Below are positions 53,761-64,000 of a stretch of DNA of 64,000 nt, one piece after another. The stretch lies in the NCBI GenBank assembly GCA_947044405.1, contig CAMRHE010000166.1, forward strand, positions 2,109,501 to 2,173,500, written 5' to 3'. A model generated the notes under the pieces. That model did not search any database. It was given only the letters and a program-made list of their open reading frames with translations, and was not told the origin of the DNA. Numbering within the stretch: the stretch's first letter is position 1; each line of letters opens with the position of its first letter. A program made the translations under genes and the position numbers. This stretch comes from Leptodactylus fallax (Eukaryota; Chordata; Amphibia; Anura; Leptodactylidae).

Positions 53761-54262
53761 TGCTGGAAAAAGGACTTTATAGATAGGTTCGCCACTGCTG
53801 GATCAACTGTGGCTGGCTCTGGTAGGAGAGGCTTGACTCTGAGTACAAATTATACATACGTCAGGCACATGGTCATCAGGTAACAACTGCTGACACTCAA
53901 TAAAAGTTCCATACTTCCTTTTAGAGAGCTTTTTACCACTGGATATCTAAATACTCTGAGGGTCCGGCTTGCAGGACCATAGCTAGACTTACAGCAGCTC
54001 ACTCCTGCACAGGAGGAGCCTCTAGGCTTGTTTTTAAACAGCTATCTGAAAGCCTCTCAGACATAGCCTGGGAATGTGTGACAAGAAAACCAAAAACCTG
54101 TGTAAAAGAAAAAAACCCTCTGTGGGCCTTTTAGGAAAAAAATGACGACAAATAAAAACACAAACAGCTAGTGTAGGGGAGGGGGTTCTTATACCATTAA
54201 TCATGCTAATTAACTGTCTCATTGCTAAGTTGGTGGGCTGGTCCTAGGAGGAATTAAAGGCA

Positions 54263-54406
54263 TAACTATGCATATTATAGAAAAACTTGGCACACCACGG
54301 ATTTCAAGTGTAATCGCCTGAAACATTTATTGTGGAATACAATCTAAAACATAAAGGTGACATTTAGAGTGACAAAAGAAGCAGCCACAATAATGACTCA
54401 GATGTT

Positions 54407-54442
<36 letters not shown>

Positions 54443-54766
54443 AGGGCAAGGGCTATGAGGGGAAATAATGTGTACAATTCTGATGTACAAATCATGCAAC
54501 AGACAATCCAGGTGACTGGTAACTCTGTAGGTAGTTGGGGTGGTCTAGTATGGGGTTAAGGAATAACAACTGAGCAGTGCTAGATAATTTTGTACAAATG
54601 GGGGTATAAAGTAGTATGTAATAAAAACTAAACAAAAACACAAGCATAAACAAAATCATAAGTGTATTAGATAATAAAAGATAGGCAGGTTGTGCGGTAG
54701 GTACAAGATGGTAGGGCTAGGGAGAAAGATTGAAATAACTCACAAAGCAACATACTGGATTCTAAA
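54263..54766. other. No gene; (TA)n microsatellite
   Basis: A (TA)n run lies at 54410-54440. The remainder is unremarkable. Confidence 0.5.
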
Positions 54767-54955
54767 GGATATAGCTGTTCAGATACAATGCCAAAGAATA
54801 AAGAAAGTTGGCTGGTGAAAGGCATTCTGATGTAACGGGATCCCTGCTCTTTAAATATGGTGTGGGCATGACTCAAGAAACCCCTGTTATATCAGAATGC
54901 CTTTTACCAGCCAAACTGCTTTATCATTTGGCATTACATCTGAATAGCTATATCC
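54767..54955. repeat. Hairpin with 73-bp arms
   Basis: GGATATAGCTGTTCAGATAC at the left is mirrored by GTAATGCCAAATG-type sequence ending AGCTATATCC at the right; inside, GTTGGCTGGTGAAAGGCATT pairs with AATGCCTTTTACCAGCCAAA. The loop is about 40 bases. No target duplication was identified. Confidence 0.75.
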
Positions 54956-55634
54956 TCCAACAATTATGTTGCATTATGCATATCTGTAATTCAACATTTT
55001 GAGAAATTGGACAACTTTCCCTTTGGAGCTCTACCATGTTGTCCTATTGTAACACTAAGTTGGTAAGGTACAGCCAGCTGTTGTCATTGTGTGTGCACTA
55101 CTTCTGGTACTATTGGTATAACTGTTGGTACCAGTACTATCTATTTCATACTGTCAGTTGCTTGGAGGATTCCTTCCAACAAAATGGGATCTCTCACTGT
55201 ATAGACACTGTATACTGTATACTGTATAAGTATGCATCCTAAACCCTGCCCTGTCCTCCTAAACTTCCTGGCTCACGTGCATTAGCATTAGAGGGGAAGA
55301 GAGATGGGGGACAAAACATGCCTGCTGCTTGTAGGACTTTTCTTTCCGCATTTTTAAAGCAGAATTGGGAACGGAATCCCCCATTGGAGAGCCAGTGCAA
55401 GTGTGAACCTAGCCTTAGCATGTTGTGATATTTTGTGAAAAAACTGTTCTTGCATTAGCACTTTTATCCCAGCCAGAAATTTACCATCAGAAAGAACCCT
55501 GAACCAAACTGGAGATCACTCAAGTGTTGACACATCTATATGAGTATATGTGTGTGTGTGTGTGTATAATATATGTTTTATGTACCCAATGGAGTGCAAT
55601 CAATAAATAAAGTACACCATGTACTTTTTACCGC
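54956..55634. other. No recognisable gene
   Basis: It contains a short ACTGTATACTGTATACTGT run (55208-55226) and a (GT)n run (55549-55566). No frame is supported. Confidence 0.5.
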
Positions 55635-55860
55635 TATGGGACATTATACTGTGTGGAGGGGCCACTATGGGACATTATACTGTGTGAAGGGGACACTCTG
55701 TGATATTATACTGTCTAGAGGCCACTTTGGGAACATTATTGTGTGTCTAAATGGGGTGTTATACAGTGTGGGGGCCAGGAAAGGGGGCGCTATGTCATGT
55801 GGGGGAGGCCCAAGTCAAAAGTTTGCTATGGGGCCCAGTCTTTGCTACTTACTCCCCTGG
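55635..55860. mobile_element. Right end of a hAT-like element with internal minisatellite
   Basis: CACTATGGGACATTATACTG units repeat four times (55636-55745, period about 36), then GTCAAAAGTTTGCTATGGGG leads to a terminus whose reverse complement is CAGGGGAGTAAGTAGCAAAG, a hAT-type end. The matching left end is not clear. The end plus the neighbouring SINE occurs again at 58200-58424. Confidence 0.5.
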
Positions 55861-56113
55861 GCATATTTATTTATTTTGCTTACTTACAGTATATAGCGCC
55901 ATTGTGTTCTGCAGCGCTTTACAAACGTTTGTCAATCACTGTGCCATAAAGGGCTTACAATATACATTCCCTATTTGTATGTTTTTGGAATGTGGGAGGA
56001 AACCGGTTACCCATGCAAACACAGTGAGAACATACAAACTCCTTGCAGATGTTGTCTTTGGTTGGATTTGAACCTAGGACTTCCAAACTCTAAGACTGCA
56101 GTTCTAACCACAG
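55861..56113 (-). mobile_element. SINE, reversed, nearly complete
   Basis: Reverse complement of the tRNA-derived SINE at 12965: tail ATATAGCGCCATTGTGTTC, body CATACAAACTCCTTGCAG, and a B box (GGTTCAAATCC, 56064-56074 reversed). The A-box region is truncated at CTAACCAC. Confidence 0.8.
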
Positions 56114-56289
56114 GAAAGGGGATGCTATGTTGTCAGGGCCATGTAAACCCATTGGTGGGCCCAGTGCAAAGGTTTCATAAGTGGGCCCCCCCCCCGTCAC
56201 CACCAATTAAACATACCTGACCCACCCAAATTAAAATGGACCCCACATAGTATAATTCCTTCTTACTGGCCCCATACAATATACGTGGC

Positions 56290-57010
56290 CATGCCCTTGC
56301 ACTTATAAATAATAGTCCCCCCTTATAAATAATAGTTCCTGTTCACAGGTAACTACCCCTTATCAATAATATTTATAATGCGGTCAATATTTATAAGAAG
56401 GGACTATTATTTAAAAGGGGGATAAGATTCCTTGCTTATAAATAATAATGCCCCCTTATAAATAATAATGCCCCATATAAATAAGGGTACCTGCTTATAA
56501 ATAGTGCCCCTTATCAGCAATTGTCTCTCCTTATAAATAATAGTTACTTATTACTAATAGTTCTCCCTTCTAAATAGTTCCCTCTTATAAATAATAGTCC
56601 CCATTATCAATAATAGCCCCCTTTATAAATAATAGTACTACCTTATACTTCCCCCTTTTAAATAACAGTCCACATTTATAACTAATAGCCCCCTCCCCGC
56701 TATAAATAATAGTTCCCCTTTATTTATAAAGAAGGGAACTATTATTTATAAGGGAGAACTATTATTTATAAGCAGGGGAACTATTATTTATAAGGGAGAA
56801 CTATTATGAGGGGGAAACTTATTTTTAAGGAGGGCTTTTGTAAGAGGGAACTATTGTTTATAAGGGGAAAACTTTTATTTTTAAATGGGCTATTATTTAT
56901 AATATTTCCCCATTATAATATTCCCCCCTTATAAATAATAGTTCCTCCCTTAATAATAACCTTCGTTAAAAATAATAGATCCAGCACTATAGACAATACC
57001 CCTTATAAAT
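56290..57010. repeat. Minisatellite of CCCTTATAAATAATAGT units, switching strand
   Basis: About 18 units of roughly 18-22 bases run as CCCCTTATAAATAATAGTTC on the + strand. Around 56390-56420 and again from 56725 to 56890 they appear as the reverse complement (GGGAACTATTATTTATAAGG), and then they return to the + orientation. The stretch can form many alternative hairpins. Confidence 0.88.
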
Positions 57011-57209
57011 AATGTGTCCAGGTTCAGAAGGAAGTGACGCGGCAAATTTAGCTCCACCCACTCCTACATTGACTCCACACATTCTTATCTATTTTTCCAT
57101 GTAACCCCACACAGTATAATGCTCCTACAGTCACCATAACATTATATGCCCCCCCACATTATAATGTTCCCCTCCAATTGCCCCACAGTATGAAGTCCCT
57201 CTCCTCGTG

Positions 57210-57720
57210 CCCCAGTTTAAACTAGAGGGGGATATCAAACTGGAGCAGCTGGAGGGGGACATTAAACAGTGGGGGTAGATAGAGGGGGACAATAAATTAA
57301 TGGCAGCTACAGCGGGACATTAAACTTTGGGCAACTGAAGGGGGACATTAAATCATCGGGGTAGCTGGAGGGTGACCTTAAACTGGGGGCAACTAAAGGC
57401 GGACATGTCCCCCCTCCAGCTACTCCCATGGTTTAATGTCCTCCTCCAGTTGCCCCCAGTTTAATGTCTCCATCCAGTGACCCCCATTGTTTAATGTCCC
57501 CCTCCATCTGCTCTTCCAGTTTATTATCCCTCTTCATCTCCCCCAGTTTAATGTCCACCCTTCATCTGCCCCCATTTTAATGTCCACCTCTTCATCTGCC
57601 CCCAGTTTAATGCCCCCCTTCATCTTCCCCCAGTTTAATGCTCCCCTTCAAATGCCCCAGTTTAATGTTCCCCCGTCATCTGCCACCAGGTTAATGTTTC
57701 CCTTCAATTTTCCCCCAAAG
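57210..57720. repeat. Minisatellite of CCCCAGTTTAATGTCC units, switching strand
   Basis: From 57222 to about 57400 the unit is GGGGGACATTAAACTGGGGG-like (about 30 bp, six copies). From 57408 to 57720 it is the reverse complement, CCCCAGTTTAATGTCCCCC-like (about ten copies). The turning point is near 57400. Confidence 0.88.
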
Positions 57721-58199
57721 TTTAACATACAAAACACTGATACTCACCCTCTCTCAGTCACAGAGTCTTCAGGGAGCTGCAGGCGCGATGAGAGTGATGT
57801 CATGACGTCGCTCCTACAGCTCCCAGAGCCGGAGGACACAGGGAGCACAGTGGTGAAGTGGGAGCTGTCTGTGGGCGGCTCCTGCTTCATTCACCTTTAT
57901 ATACAACTCATTGAGACTGGGACATACCTCCCACTGCACAGTTCTGCACAGTCATTACTGTAAGTCTTCTATTGTAGAGCAAGGACTTTCCAGTTTCCTG
58001 CTCTGTCATAGGCTTTAACTGTATTGATGTGCACAGCATAGCACGCCAATACAGTTGTGAGTGGAGCTCTCCCGGGCAGAAAGTCTTGTGCCCGGATCAG
58101 GGGGCCCCCGCAACCATAGGGCCTGGTGCAAGTGCACCGTTTGCCCTATGGTTAAAGCAGCCCTGTACAGTATGTTTTGTGTGTGTGTGTTTTTGTGGG

Positions 58200-58258
58200 G
58201 CGAGGGGGGAGTCAAAAGTTTGCTATGGGCCCAGGCTTTGCTATTTATGCTCCTGGGC
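58200..58258. mobile_element. Second copy of the hAT-like right end
   Basis: AGTCAAAAGTTTGCTATGGG and CCCAGGCTTTGCTATTTATG follow the same order as 55812-55859, with a terminus close to CAGGAGCATAAATAGCAAAG reversed. Confidence 0.55.
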
Positions 58259-58424
58259 ATATTTATTTATCTTGCTTACTTATATAGCACCATCATATTC
58301 TGCAGCACTTTACAAAGGTACCTGGAGGAAACCCACAAACAAACAGGGAGAACATACAAACTCCTTGCAGATGTCCTTGGTTGGATTTGAACCTAGGACT
58401 CCAGTGCTGCAAGGTTGCAGTGCA
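58259..58424 (-). mobile_element. SINE, reversed, internally deleted
   Basis: The same reversed SINE as at 55861, next to the same hAT end. The tail (TATATAGCACCATCATATTC), the CATACAAACTCCTTGCAG body and the B box (58383-58393) are present, but about 70 bases are missing after TTTACAAAGG. Confidence 0.75.
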
Positions 58425-58425
58425 T

Positions 58426-58570
58426 AGATTGTAAGCAGGGCCCTCAGTCCCATTGTGTGAATTGACTTATTACACAGTAATGTCTCTTTTTCACTGTACT
58501 TGAACCCTACAATTTGTAAAGTGCTGAGGAATATGTTGGCACTATATAAATAAAAAGTATTATTATTTTA
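58426..58570 (+). mobile_element. SINE/LINE-like tail
   Basis: AGATTGTAAGCAGGGCCCTC, TGTGTGAATTGACTTATT and GGCACTATATAAATAAAAAG then ATTATTATTTTATTTTT: a second copy of 49086-49265. It begins directly where the reversed SINE ends. Confidence 0.6.
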
Positions 58571-59499
58571 TTTTTACCTCAACTACTGTCTGGCTGTAGA
58601 CTATTATACCAAAATTATATTTAGTTTGCAGAATATATTTGTGTGTACAATGCCACCTTCTAGTAACCTTACTTGGTGATGTTCAGAGGTCAACTGCACT
58701 ATTTGGATATTTTTTCACTATTTGGTTTCACTTCAAATATTACTGTTATCTGGAAACCTGCACCTGAAGTCTGACACTCCTGCACCCACGCAATTTTAAA
58801 CATGTGCAACTATACTAATATGTATAGCAACAGTATTAGCTAACAGGATTGTCATCCCCTGGCATAGATGGGCACTTCAAGCACACCAAAAACACAGTCC
58901 ACAGATGGCTGCAACTGGTTTAATTTGATTCTCATGCAGTTAAATTACAAAACAATAAATATAGAAGACATTTCTAGACCTTCCAGGCACCAAGTACACA
59001 TAAAGCTGCTAACTTAAAAGAACTGAGCCTAGTGTCAAGGATCTAAACAGTCTTTAAATGTTGCTGTTTAGGTCGTCTTTGCCACAGTTTTTGATTCAGT
59101 TGCTGTTTTTATAGATCTTTTCCACTCCATGTGGTTTTAATCTCTATGTATAAATTTAAATCTTGCTACAATAGCTTTATCCAGAAGCAAAGAGCCATGT
59201 GCTGGTGAACTCTCAGCACCAACTTTACAGGTAATTAATCATACCAAATGCCTGCAGTGGATAAATGGAGAAGTTAGACCCTTTTACTACAATTTTGTAA
59301 GAGAAAAAAAAAAAAACATGACCTGCATAATATTACATCTCTGCCCTGCTAGTCCATAACTCTTTTATAAAATTGTTCTGTTGGCCTTGGAAACAACTGT
59401 TTGATATAGTATTCCGTTATTTAGTCTGTGATCTTCAAGTACACCCTACAGATTTTTTTACATGATCAAGTTATATACAGGACTATAACTATAACAATA
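58571..59499. other. No recognisable gene
   Basis: AT-rich sequence without supported features. Confidence 0.5.
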
Positions 59500-59710
59500 G
59501 GGCATCCTCTATGTCTGAAAGAAAAAAAGGTCTTCTACACCAACATAAAAGGGGGTTCTTTATTGTAAGCAGTGATATTATGGAACTCTCAGAGGAAGAT
59601 GCTCTAGTGATACAATTGAAAGAGTTTAAAAGGGGGTTTGAGTGCCTTCCTTGCATGTAATATTACAATTACAAAAAATGTAAGCAATGCTGGAGGAAAG
59701 GCTGGGTGGA
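59500..59710 (+). repeat. Dispersed repeat fragment
   Basis: AAGGGGGTTCTTTATTGTAAG, broken here as GGGGGTTCTTTATTGTAAG, with TATGGAACTCTCAGAGGAAG and GTTTAAAAGGGGGTTTGAG, is a sequence I associate with a common amphibian repeat. The family is unknown to me and may be the partner of the fragment at 8088. Confidence 0.35.
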
Positions 59711-61393
59711 AAGAGTGTGAATATGTGGTTTAGAAATAGGGTGACAAAGAAAATAAACTGAAAGGTGGGTGGAAAGAGTCTACTGTAGGTGTAAGTGTGA
59801 AATATAATAGCATAAATTATGCTGTTTATTGCTATGACTGCATATGAATGTCAGGACAAGGATAATTACTGTTAATTGATATGAGGTTGCATGTGGGAAG
59901 GAGGTAGAAGGGTATGGGAGAGATGATGATAAGGATGACTAATCTGTATTGAGGTACTAAAAGAATGACTGTAATGATGCCAGCTGGATGCCAGTCCTCC
60001 AACTGGACAATAAACATGAGTACCGGACATTCACTATAGCAGTCACCTTTTCTGTGTACTAACAGTGTCTCCTGGTACGAAGATATCCAGATGACTTACT
60101 GCAGTACTGAATGGTGTAACAGCTGAACAGTCACAAGAAATATGAAGGTGTAACACCAGATACTACTGACCCTTACTGTCCCCATTTACACCCAGTCAGA
60201 CTGAGAAACAGGACAAACCCCTATTCCTAGCAGCAATCTGCAGGGCCGACTCCAGGTTTGTGTGGGCCCTTGGTCGACAGAGTCTTATGCATGCCGCAGC
60301 AAAAAAAAAAAAAACAAAACAACAGAAATTGGGTATTTTTTACTGAGGCAGACCTACTGGAGTGGACTGTAATACAGTCCAATCCTTACAAGTAGATAGA
60401 ACCTGTTCAGACATCAGAATATAAAGAGGAATTTGAGGCAGACATCTGCCTTGGATTCCTCTTTATTTTCTGTCCCCCGGCTTACGGTGGTGGATTTGAG
60501 TATCAGTATTCCACTGCAGCTCTCCACCTAATTAGGCCTCCGCTGAAGAGTAATAAGCAATTCTTGGTCATTTTCGGATCCACATATATTGTGGAACTTG
60601 CATAAAGCATATATTAGAGAGGTCCTCATTAAAGAGGTTGTCCAGGCTATTTATTTATTTATTTTTTATATTAGGCCAGGGATGGTGAAAAATTAAAAAA
60701 AAAAAAAACACTCCCCTGTACCCAATGCTCTGGCGCGGTCTGTTCCTGCTGCTCCGCTGTCTTGTTTTGCTAGAACCGTGACGTCCCACACTGTGATGTC
60801 CTATGTTCCCTTCCTTAGGCCGTTGATTGGCCCTTTGACTTTGATTTGACTGCACCATGGAGGCTATGACTCATAAGAGACTACATCTCCCACTGAGACA
60901 TTTGGCGCAGATTCACTCGTAGGGTTCCTCGTCCTTGTACACCAGATATGAGCATAATGGCCAATTTCATATCACTTACATGTTGCACATTACTCGGTAC
61001 CATGATAGGGATTTGTTTGATTTGCTTTGTTTGCTTCCCTTTGTGTTGTATTATCTTATTGTTTTATCATCAAATTTCTTTTGATGTTACAATATGTATA
61101 TACTTACATGCTGTTTGGACATCGAAATCATACTGATCAGTGTTCTCATTTATTGCATTGCTTGTCCTATGCCTGTACTGTTTTATAAACTCTGAATAAA
61201 AAATTTAAATTAAAAAAATAAAGAATGCAGTGTCTTTTTGTTGCAGATTTTGCTGCTTTTTGTTTTGTTAATTTTTTATTTTTATTCCACAACATGGGGC
61301 CTTAGCCTTACACAGTTTTTGAGGAAACTTGGCAAGGAGGTTGTTCCAAACATCTTGGAGAACTAACCACTTATCTACTGGATATAGTCTTGG
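59711..61393. other. No gene; weak repeat traces
   Basis: GTTGTCCAGGCTATTTATTT (60639) starts a decayed copy of the GTTGTCCA repeat type. A poly-A run lies at 60690-60708. Otherwise there is no supported feature. Confidence 0.45.
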
Positions 61394-61397
61394 TTAA

Positions 61398-61748
61398 AGA
61401 GGACCTTTTAATGTCCTCGGAGATTGTATTGTACTATCTGTGTTATATACCTCTAGAAAGCTGAAAGTGCACTTAATTCAGCTTTGCACCCGGGTGCCAG
61501 AAATATTGGCGCCATTTGTTTCAGCATCGATATCCCTCCACTGTCAGAAGGGCAGGCCTTACAGTTCTTCTATAATGCTGAGCAGTAAGGCCTGCCCTTC
61601 TGACCGTGGAGGGATATAGTTGCTGAAACTAACGGCACTGATATCTCACTGGCACTGGCATCGGGACGCATGCTGGTGAATTCTGCACACTGTCAGCTTT
61701 CTAGCGGTATATAATACTGTTGATCTTCGAGGACATGAAAGGTTCTCT
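61398..61748. mobile_element. Hairpin MITE with TTAA target
   Basis: AGAGGACCTTTTAATGTCCTC on the left and GAGGACATGAAAGGTTCTCT on the right are inverted, each flanked by TTAA (61394-61397 and 61749-61752). The arms pair through most of the 351 bp, including TATCCCTCCACTGTCAGAAG with CTTCTGACCGTGGAGGGATA and GGGCAGGCCTTAC with GTAAGGCCTGCCC. TTAA targets are typical of piggyBac and Kolobok elements. The left end recurs at 30012-30040. Confidence 0.85.
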
Positions 61749-61752
61749 TTAA

Positions 61753-62984
61753 ATCCTTTTGTCTCTTCAGGCAAACCCAGATACCTTCGATGTTGAGATT
61801 AGGGTTCTGTGAGGGCCATAACATCACTTCCAGGACTTTGCTAACCTCTCCTTCCAGGCTGGTCACACCAAATATTGATTTGATTTAGAATTGTCTTTTG
61901 TTCATCCACTTTACATTTTGTTAATTGACAAAAATAAACTATTACCACTTCTGTTTTCAAAAGCATTCTTACTATACAGCAATTTTTCCTGTTGCAGCTG
62001 TTGAATTGCATAATGTTACACAATAGTTGCAACAGTTCAATTAGTAATAAAGTGACAATAAATGTAATAGCCTTAACAATAGGCATAATATAACCTGGCA
62101 ATAGTATGTAGTATATAGTATGCAGCTGAAATATCTTGAAAAAACTATATCTGGCATAGCATGTGCAATCACACAGTAAGGTTCCATGTGCAAGAACGTG
62201 CATTGAACGTGCATTGAACCATTATTTTCTTATGGCCTCATACACACACCCCTGTATTATCATGTAGGGGGCTGTAAGTTAGAATATTCCAACTGCGCTG
62301 GAATCAGTGGAGTTACACCTACTAACTTTCTAAAAACTTGAATTGGTTGAGGTAGTGATAGGTTCTCAAAGTTATAAATGTATGTGTGGTAGTATATGGC
62401 TTACCTATACAGTATCTAAACTTGGAGATAGCTGGAACTTCAAAATTTGTAATTCATTTATAAGCACATAGTGCTTAGCAAGATTTAAATAGATAGATGC
62501 GGCTATTTTGGTAAAGTCTGAATTATGCTTCATTTAAGAACAGCTATGATCTTCTTGCCATGAAAAAGGACTAGAGAAATATGTAATTACAGGCTGTAAG
62601 GGTGTTCTTCTGACATGAGTACCATACATTTATTCATAACCACTTATAGATGAAAGAAGAATAGATTCCCGCATCAGACAGCAGCTGTACATAACTCAAA
62701 TATAACTCTTTATAAAATAAAGAGTTGGTAATGTTTTTAAATGTGTGGGGGTAGACCACAGCTTTTGTTAGAAAGGTCTATCAGTCATGTACCATACCTG
62801 GCATTTACAACCAGACTATTATGTTGCATTCAGCTCTGTTGGAGTCATCAACTAGAGATGGGCGAACCTCTCAAGATTTGTTTCGTGTTCAGTGGCTTGA
62901 GTTCCTGATTTGTTTTGGAGTGAACAAGTTTGGTATGAACCACACTTTAAGTTGGCTTATGGCATCTTATGGATTGCAGCCCCT
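61753..62984. other. No recognisable gene
   Basis: AT-rich sequence; a CTAGAGATGGGCGAACCTCTC-like phrase (written here as AGAGATGGGCGAACCTC, 62852) is a repeat start I have seen in frog sequence but cannot assign. Confidence 0.45.
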
Positions 62985-63770
62985 CTCAGATTGCACATCT
63001 AGGTCCTACTTACTCCAACCTTTGCTGGAGGGGATGTGGGGGTGTGGATGATCTCATGCACATGTGGTGGGACTGCCTTTCATGTTTATGTTCTCTATTA
63101 CCAAGACTGCCATCCCTATGTCCCCTGGCCTGGCACTATGCTTGTTAGACACAGATAGCCTTCCGAATAATATAATGGTGGTGGCTGCGCGATTGGTGAA
63201 TGCTCTCCAGTGGAGATTGGCGAAGTGTCTGACTGTTGCTGAACTCATCCAACACGTACATTTAGCCAATACTAAGGAGAGGATGCTAGCTGAAAGGGGC
63301 AAATACTTTGCTAAATTTAACTGTCGCTGGGCGTTGTAGAAGACCTACCAAGGTTTGCCTTAGCCAGGATCTTCATTCCGAGACTGGGAACCCTTTACTA
63401 CTTTCCTTACTATAAGTCGGACTCTTCTCATTTATTATTCTGGCACCCAATGTTTTGCTTTGTTTTTAGCAACTTCACATCATGAGCTTACACTTCTATT
63501 TTCTCCTTTTTTATGTTGACTTATGTTTCTTGTTCGATTTGTTTCCCCTACCCCCAATATATTTAGAGTGACCCTTGTCTTATGATCATCTGACATTCTT
63601 GAATTGTGCTTTCTCACGATTTAAAGGTACTCTCACACTTGTATACTATCATACAATAAGCTTTTACTAGCTGTAATTTCGTCTGGACATATATCCTTTG
63701 TATGGTTTATTTTATCCAATGTTTTGTTTATGCACAAAAATGTAATAAAAAGTTAATTTTTTTTTTGTAA
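62985..63770 (+). pseudogene. 3' end of an L1-type LINE (ORF2 C-terminus and 3' UTR)
   Basis: CWRGCGGVDDLMHMWWDC (63023-63076) is the C-terminal knuckle (C-x3-C...H-x4-C) of L1-type ORF2. In a second frame (63064-63339) follows NIMVVAARLVNALQWRLAKC with TVAELIQHVHLANTKERMLA and KFNCRWAL, the usual end of that protein. A frameshift lies near 63078. The 3' UTR runs to a TAATAAAAAG near 63745 and a T run. The RT is not in the window. It resembles the scrap at 37690 in its knuckle. Confidence 0.7.

Positions 63771-64000
<230 letters not shown>

Larger units (their letters stand above)
50646..54262 (-). mobile_element. DIRS-type retroelement, decayed
   Basis: The inverted terminal repeats are 50646-50750 and 54160-54262: GCCTTTAATTCCTCCTAGG on the left is mirrored by CCTAGGAGGAATTAAAGGC on the right, and GAGACAGTTAATTAGCATAA by its reverse complement near 54201-54220. 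Between them on the minus strand lie gag-like, RT, RNase H and tyrosine recombinase remnants in the DIRS order. DIRS elements use a tyrosine recombinase rather than integrase. Next to the left repeat, GTCCGAAGGCAGCA (50612) and TGCTGCCTTCGGAC (50791) form another inverted pair, possibly the internal complementary region. A foldback and a SINE piece have since inserted. Confidence 0.88.
56130..58168. mobile_element. hAT-like element filled with strand-switching minisatellites
   Basis: CAGGGCCATGTAAACCCATT with GGGCCCAGTGCA on the left corresponds to the reverse complement of the right end (CAGGGCTGCTTTAACCATAG, GTGCACTTGCACCAGGCCC), giving imperfect inverted ends. No transposase is present. 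Most of the body consists of two minisatellites (56290-57010 and 57210-57720). A 158-codon frame (57487-57963) is largely repeat-derived (FNVPLHLLFQF-type units) and I do not regard it as a gene. No clear 8-bp duplication was found. Confidence 0.5.

Noticed and set aside
50874..54262. Host gene with a reverse transcriptase or recombinase role
   Set aside because: Inverted terminal repeats, stops and frameshifts show it is a decayed DIRS element.
57487..57963. 158-codon frame rich in PLHLPQFN-type repeats
   Set aside because: The first two thirds translate the CCCCAGTTTAATGTCC minisatellite; the rest has no motif.

Overview
The window looks like nuclear DNA of an amphibian, most likely a neobatrachian frog. 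It is AT-rich and intron-like, with no operons. It is packed with transposable elements of the kinds frog genomes carry: Tc1, mariner, hAT and foldback DNA elements, chromodomain and Gmr1-type Ty3/gypsy retroelements, a DIRS retroelement, APE-type LINEs, L1-type LINE ends and tRNA-derived SINEs. The only host gene I recognise is the first coding exon of a GPR83-type receptor (42493-42873, + strand), ending in a clear splice donor. The species is inferred, not proven.

Layout. 1-3413: an internally deleted Gmr1-like Ty3/gypsy element that keeps one 528-codon gag/protease-like frame; its 3' LTR is broken and joined head-to-head to a reversed LTR. 3414-5280: half a foldback element, then a broken chromodomain Ty3/gypsy 3' end with its LTR start. 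5283-7992: a LINE interrupted by a second copy of the same family in the opposite orientation. 8000-13205: old foldback repeats, a probable LTR and one complete SINE. 13239-18088: a third LINE copy (- strand), proven by a 10-bp target duplication and split by a hAT-like element that itself holds foldback elements. 19225-22711: a Gmr1-like fragment with integrase before reverse transcriptase and a foldback element between them, then a foldback nested in a foldback. 24797-29281: a Tc1 element with nearly identical 75-bp inverted repeats, split by an almost complete LINE whose frame is intact. 29793-41000: foldbacks, a dead mariner between 84-bp direct repeats, an L1-type scrap, a hAT MITE with target duplication, and long unremarkable stretches. 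42100-50500: gpr83 exon 1 and what is probably its first intron, with several minisatellites and a solo LTR. 50560-54262: a broken DIRS element with inverted terminal repeats. 54263-64000: hairpins, a hAT-rich block holding minisatellites that change strand, a TTAA-flanked hairpin and an L1-type 3' end.

How it fits together. Except for gpr83, the coding sequences belong to mobile elements and nearly all are broken. The value of the window is its stratigraphy: at least eight insertions can be ordered by who interrupts whom. The youngest coding layer is the LINE at 25176-28326 (one uninterrupted endonuclease-RT frame) inside the Tc1 element. I found no CRISPR array, rRNA or functional tRNA gene, and no convincing new multigene system.
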